Part shown: positions 4,869 through 7,582 of the stretch, one piece after another
How the letters are laid out: each line of letters opens with the position of its first letter
Position numbering within the stretch: the stretch's first letter is position 1
Origin: Myxococcales bacterium
Lineage (GTDB): Bacteria > Myxococcota > Myxococcia > Myxococcales > Myxococcaceae
Length of the DNA stretch: 7,582 nucleotides
Direction: 5' to 3'
Assembly: GCA_009885595.1 (NCBI GenBank)
Contig: VFKJ01000448.1
Coordinates: 1-7,582 of the forward strand
Notes under the pieces: generated by a model
Databases searched by the model: none
Seen by the model: the letters and a program-made list of their open reading frames with translations, nothing else
Told to the model about the DNA's origin: nothing
Position numbers and translations under genes: made by a program

Positions 4869-5699
4869 GTGCACCCGGGTAAGTCTCACCAGCCCGTGCA
4901 TCTCGCCGTCACCCTCACCCTCCTCCTCGCGCACAGCGACGGCGGCATCCGCGCCCCCGACGGAGGTCTGCCGCCCGTGGCGCTGAGCTGCCTGCCGACC
5001 TGGTACGCGGGCACGGTGAAGTGGAAGCCCGACGCCGGGTGGGGGCTCGACCTCGAGAACGGCGTGTTCCTCACCTGGAACAGCGGCGCCAGCGTGGACC
5101 CCGACGATCCCGACTCGGAAGAAGTGCCCGACCTCGCGGACATCTTCGACCCGCCCTACCGCACCGGGCCCATCGTCCCCATCGACACCTCGGATGCGGG
5201 GCCCATCGAAGATCCGGGCCGCGCGCGGGTGGAAGAGCTCTTCCTCGCCACCTACGGCGCCAAGCGCAGCGAGGTGCAGGAACGGCTGGGCCGGGTGCGG
5301 TTCTTCGGGCTGCGCTACCCCTTCCACGAGCGCGCGGCCGAGGCGCTGCGCCGGGTGGTGGCGAGGCTGGAGCCGCAGGTGAAGGAGAACCCCAGGCTGC
5401 TCCCCTTCTTGAAGGACATCGGCGGCACGTGGATCTGGCGCACCATCAAGCGCAGCAAGCGCCTCTCAGGCCACGCCTTCGGGATCGCGATCGATCTCAA
5501 CGTCGAGCGCAGCAACTACTGGCGCTGGACCTACCGGGGCCAGCCGATGATCTGGAAGAACCGGGTGCCGCAGGAGATCGTCGATGCCTTCGAAGGCGAG
5601 GGCTTCATCTGGGGCGGCCGGTGGAAGCACTTCGACACCATGCACTTCGAGTACCGGCCCGAGCTGATCAGCCCGCTGTGCCGCGCGCCCGCCAGGTGA
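4869..5699 (+). CDS. Exported M15-family zinc D,D-peptidase (VanY / D-Ala-D-Ala carboxypeptidase type)
   Basis: A 276-residue peptidoglycan-type peptidase. The zinc site is clear: SGHAFGIAIDLN at 200-211 fits SxHxxGxAxD, giving H202 and D209, and WKHFDTMHFEY at 252-262 gives the third ligand H259, with D256 as the likely catalytic acid/base. GTWIWRTIKRSKRLS just before the first motif supplies R191, matching the basic residue that often contacts substrate carboxylate in the family. The peptidase domain covers about 120-270. Before it lies a stretch of about 90 residues with no recognised domain, strongly acidic at 77-120. The N-terminus has a hydrophobic core HLAVTLTLLLA (11-21), probably a signal peptide, so the enzyme would act in the periplasm. 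The start is uncertain: GTG at 4869, or GTG at 4896 that would shorten the signal peptide; neither has a well-spaced ribosome site. The 3' end overlaps the opposing zinc-finger gene by 32 bases. Whether it is a carboxy- or endopeptidase cannot be told. Confidence 0.85.
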   Translation: MHPGKSHQPVHLAVTLTLLLAHSDGGIRAPDGGLPPVALSCLPTWYAGTVKWKPDAGWGLDLENGVFLTWNSGASVDPDDPDSEEVPDLADIFDPPYRTGPIVPIDTSDAGPIEDPGRARVEELFLATYGAKRSEVQERLGRVRFFGLRYPFHERAAEALRRVVARLEPQVKENPRLLPFLKDIGGTWIWRTIKRSKRLSGHAFGIAIDLNVERSNYWRWTYRGQPMIWKNRVPQEIVDAFEGEGFIWGGRWKHFDTMHFEYRPELISPLCRAPAR

Positions 5700-6141
5700 A
5701 GAGCGCGAAGCTCAGCGCCAGCGCGGCGAAGCCCAGGGCGAAGAGCCCTCCGATGACGAGCCCGGCGATCGCCCAGGCGCGGCCCCGCGTTCCGGCCTGA
5801 CCGGCGCGAATGAGCCGCAGCTCCTGCACGCCGAACGCGATGCCGGCGAAGCCCAACAGGAAGCTCAGCACCCAGATCGCCAGGCCTGAGCGCCCGCGCA
5901 CCAGCAAGCCCGCCACCAGGCCGTTGAAGCCTAAGGTGGTGAGGAGCGGCGAGACGCGCGCGCGCGCCGAGGCAGGGCTTCCCTTCAAGAGCGGCAGGCA
6001 GGCGGCGCACGCGGGCGTCACCTCGTTGAAGTACTCCACGCACTCGCCGCAGAGGAAGGTGCCGCAGCGCGTGCAGATCTCCACCGCGGCCACCGCCGGG
6101 TGCTTGCCGCAATGCGCGCCCGCCAGCGAGCCCGGGCTCAC
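5668..6141 (-). CDS. B-box-like zinc-finger membrane protein with DUF4190-like C-terminus
   Basis: A 157-residue protein. The same frame is open far upstream, but that part is an Arg-rich shadow of the CapA gene. The GTG at 6141-6139 is chosen because it overlaps the CapA stop as GTGA, a standard coupling arrangement. Residues 11-48 carry four paired ligands: C11xxH14, C23xxC26, C31xxC34 and C45xxC48, enough for two zinc ions in a B-box/RING-like cross-brace. Hydrophobic segments follow at about 66-82, 87-106 and 122-148. GRAWAIAGLVIGGL at 120-133 resembles the DUF4190 repeat, which often follows small zinc modules in membrane proteins. The zinc part is probably cytoplasmic and may bind protein; no enzyme residues are seen. 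The gene is last in the CapA transcript and overlaps the 3' end of the opposing M15 gene. Cellular role unknown. Confidence 0.82.
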   Translation of the reverse strand: MSPGSLAGAHCGKHPAVAAVEICTRCGTFLCGECVEYFNEVTPACAACLPLLKGSPASARARVSPLLTTLGFNGLVAGLLVRGRSGLAIWVLSFLLGFAGIAFGVQELRLIRAGQAGTRGRAWAIAGLVIGGLFALGFAALALSFALFTWRARGTAG

Positions 6142-7160
6142 CGCGCGCTCAGCTCGAAGGTGGTGTCGTCGATCTTCACGCCGGTCTTCGGGAAGTCCTG
6201 CAGGGTGAGGCTCTTCACCAGCTTCGCGCCGCGGGCGGTCTCGTCGGGCATGGGTACGCCCTTGCCTTCCTGCTTGGTGGAGATGAGCTTGCCCGACACA
6301 AACCGCCCGTCTTCCGCCAACGAGACCTCGAGCAGCACCGCGTAGCCCAGCGGCCCGGAGAGATCGAAGCGGCCGTAGGTGGCGAAGTTGCCCAGCGAGT
6401 AGGCGATCAACCGGTCCTCGTAGAGCTCCATGCCGCGCACCACGTGCGGGCCGTGGCCGAGCACCAGGTCGGCGCCGGCGTCGATCACCGCGTGGGAGAA
6501 GGCCTTCAGATCGCCCCGGTTCTCCCTCAGGTAGCGCTCGATGCCGTTCTTCACCCGGGTGGCGTTGGTGCCTTCCGCGCCGCCGTGAAAGCTGACGATC
6601 ACCAGGTCGCCTTCGGCCTTCACCGACCGCACCAGCTTCTTCGCGCGGGGGATGTCGGTGACGTCGTTGCACGAGCCGCTGGTGTGAAAGGCGATGAGGG
6701 CGAGCTTCTTCCCCTTGAAGGTGAGGCGCGCCACCGTGCCCACGGGCCCCGACCAGGCGACGTGGTGCGCGTCGAGCGCGGCTTCAGTCTCGCGGCGGCA
6801 GGCTTCTCCGAAGTCACCGGCGTGGTTGTTCGCGGTGGAGGCGAGATCGATGCCCGCCGCCTCCAGGTACTTCGCGTAGGCGGTGGGCGTGCGGAAGGCG
6901 AAGCAGTTGCCGCCCTTCCTGCACTTGGACGAGCTCCCCGAGTCGCACAGCGGCCCTTCCAGGTTGGCGAAGGTGAGCTCGGCGTCGGTGAGCAGGGGAA
7001 GGACCGCGTCGAGCAGGTGCGCGCCGTCGTCGGGCGGCAGCTTCCCCTCGGGCACCGAGGTGCCCAGCATCACGTCGCCCACCGCGCGCAGCCGCAGGAA
7101 CGGCTCGGGCGGAGCAGCGAGGAGCACCAGCGATGCGACGGCGGGGAAGAGCATGGCCAA
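6138..7160 (-). CDS. CapA family protein (poly-glutamate synthesis / metallophosphatase-like fold)
   Basis: A 340-residue member of the CapA (PGA_cap) family, named after a Bacillus capsule protein and built on a calcineurin-like metallophosphatase fold. Family motifs appear in order: RAVGDVMLG (25-33), FANLEGPL (64-71), STANNHAGDFG (108-118), IVSFHGGAEG (188-197), GADLVLGHGPHV (229-240) and AYSLGNFATYG (253-263). The Asp, Asn and His residues in these motifs are the expected metal ligands. A weak hydrophobic leader (residues 3-16, LAAPP near 14-18) suggests export, although it lacks basic residues. An insert after NLEGPL carries C72, C80 and C86, with C121 and C164 elsewhere, possibly for disulfides. 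An in-frame TGA lies just upstream, so only the TTG at 7160 or the ATG at 7154 can start it. GAGG is 7 bases from the TTG and 13 from the ATG, so TTG is preferred. It heads a two-gene unit with the zinc-finger gene. No capsule genes are nearby, so polyglutamate synthesis is not implied. Confidence 0.9.
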   Translation of the reverse strand: MAMLFPAVASLVLLAAPPEPFLRLRAVGDVMLGTSVPEGKLPPDDGAHLLDAVLPLLTDAELTFANLEGPLCDSGSSSKCRKGGNCFAFRTPTAYAKYLEAAGIDLASTANNHAGDFGEACRRETEAALDAHHVAWSGPVGTVARLTFKGKKLALIAFHTSGSCNDVTDIPRAKKLVRSVKAEGDLVIVSFHGGAEGTNATRVKNGIERYLRENRGDLKAFSHAVIDAGADLVLGHGPHVVRGMELYEDRLIAYSLGNFATYGRFDLSGPLGYAVLLEVSLAEDGRFVSGKLISTKQEGKGVPMPDETARGAKLVKSLTLQDFPKTGVKIDDTTFELSAR

Positions 7161-7180
7161 GCGCCTACCTCATTCCGCGC

Positions 7181-7219
7181 AAAAGAAAACGGCCGCCACC
7201 CGGGTGGGCAGCGGCCATT
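7181..7219 (-). terminator. Intrinsic terminator after the secreted protein gene
   Basis: On the minus strand the RNA can pair GGCCG with CGGCC, extended outward by A-T and G-T pairs, around an inner CCACCC/GGGTGG palindrome with a four-base bulge (CTGC) on the 5' side. The run TTTTCTTTT (7189-7181) follows directly. It sits 24 bases after the TAA stop of the gene entering from the right and before the CapA gene, so it should separate these two minus-strand units. A plus-strand run of five T at 7223-7227 could allow weak action the other way, but no plus-strand gene needs it. Confidence 0.8.
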
Positions 7220-7243
7220 CGCTTTTTCAAGCAGCTGCTCGGC

Positions 7244-7582
7244 TTACGGAGTGAAGCGCAGCGCGTTGGTCGTGCTCACGGAGGCCGTGGTGTTGAACGA
7301 ATGCTGCACGCCCGACGTACCGGCGGCGTTCTCCAGGCCCACCGCGGCCCCACCGCCCGTGGTGCGCGCCGCGTCACCCGCGTTCGCCGCCAGGGTGCAG
7401 TAGTGGTACTCGATCACGTTCGTCGTCTCGTACAGCTGCGCCTGGAAGGTGAGGCGCTCCGGCCCGGTGCTGCCCCCCGTCACGAAGAAGGTGTAGCCAC
7501 CCCACTCGATCGTGAACTTGCGGTTGGGCGTCGTGCCCGTGGTGAGCGTCTTCACCGTGGTGCCGGCCGCCGCGGCGTCGAG
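7244..7582 (-). CDS. Partial gene, C-terminal beta-rich domain of a putative secreted protein
   Basis: The last 112 residues of a longer protein; the frame is open to the right edge, so a GTG at 7555 is an internal valine and not a start. The visible part alternates beta strands and Gly/Thr/Asn turns. In visible numbering these are NRKFTIEWGGYTFF (20-33), RLTFQAQLYETTNVIEYHY (43-61), an Ala/Gly/Thr loop (64-79), AVGLENAAGTSGVQHSFN (80-97) and TTNALRFTP at the end. The series 'FTIEW ... FQ..LYE....I.Y.Y ... VGLENA.GT.G.Q.S' resembles a domain found at the ends of large secreted or surface proteins in myxobacteria, where it follows repeats or enzymatic modules. Its single cysteine is C62. The high Thr, Asn and Gly content fits an extracellular protein. 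The catalytic or binding part, if any, lies outside the window. A strong terminator follows the stop. Confidence 0.75.
   Translation of the reverse strand, partial: LDAAAAGTTVKTLTTGTTPNRKFTIEWGGYTFFVTGGSTGPERLTFQAQLYETTNVIEYHYCTLAANAGDAARTTGGGAAVGLENAAGTSGVQHSFNTTASVSTTNALRFTP

Noticed and set aside
4377..5327. Minus-strand frame across the REP-like element
   Set aside because: It contains LSPTLSPAGGEG, the translation of the repeat itself, and is antisense to two real genes.
6142..6672. Upstream part of the zinc-finger frame
   Set aside because: Arg-rich shadow of the CapA gene; the GTGA start at 6141 gives a compact protein beginning just before the first zinc pair.
6444..7403. Plus-strand frame opposite CapA and the terminator
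   Set aside because: It runs through an intrinsic terminator and two minus-strand genes and has shadow composition.

Overview
The window is GC-rich DNA with tightly packed bacterial genes, and the gene families point to a myxobacterium (Myxococcota, probably Myxococcales/Archangiaceae-like). The clues are a Myxococcus-type biotin carboxylase with a stand-alone biotin carrier partner, a proline-rich signal-peptide membrane protein with the 'PVPQGYHP..RTGL' pattern, a B-box-like zinc-finger membrane protein, and the end of a secreted protein with a beta-rich C-terminal domain. The taxon is inferred from recalled family resemblance, not from a search. I see no RNA genes, CRISPR, insertion sequence, integrase or other sign of recent transfer.

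Left part (1-1492). At the left edge is what looks like the first 23 codons of a minus-strand gene with a zf-HC2/anti-sigma-like N-terminus. It diverges from a plus-strand gene for an uncharacterised 206-residue two-helix membrane protein (150-770). That gene meets, tail to tail and one base apart, a minus-strand gene for an exported or membrane protein (772-1350).

Middle part (1493-4812). This is the metabolic core. A minus-strand gene for a saccharopine-dehydrogenase-like / trans-acting enoyl reductase family protein is divergent, across 46 bases, from a plus-strand pair. The pair encodes a biotin carboxylase subunit (508 residues) and, four bases downstream, a 175-residue biotin carrier protein with an N-terminal beta-rich domain. 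Together they look like a split alpha chain of an acetyl-/propionyl-CoA carboxylase. No carboxyltransferase gene is in the window. Reductase and carboxylase would fit acyl-CoA or polyketide-type lipid metabolism, but that link is inference.

Right part (4813-7582). A REP-like palindrome fills the space after the carrier gene and runs close to the start of an exported M15-family zinc D,D-peptidase gene (4869-5699). That gene overlaps at its 3' end, by 32 bases, a minus-strand gene for a B-box-like zinc-finger membrane protein (5668-6141). The zinc-finger gene is translationally coupled (GTGA overlap) to an upstream CapA-family gene (6138-7160). A clear intrinsic terminator (7181-7219) separates this pair from the C-terminal end of a presumably secreted protein whose gene enters from the right edge. 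The window is mostly ordinary chromosomal gene content. The most noteworthy points are the split carboxylase architecture, the REP-like element, the gene overlaps, and the uncharacterised myxobacterial membrane proteins.
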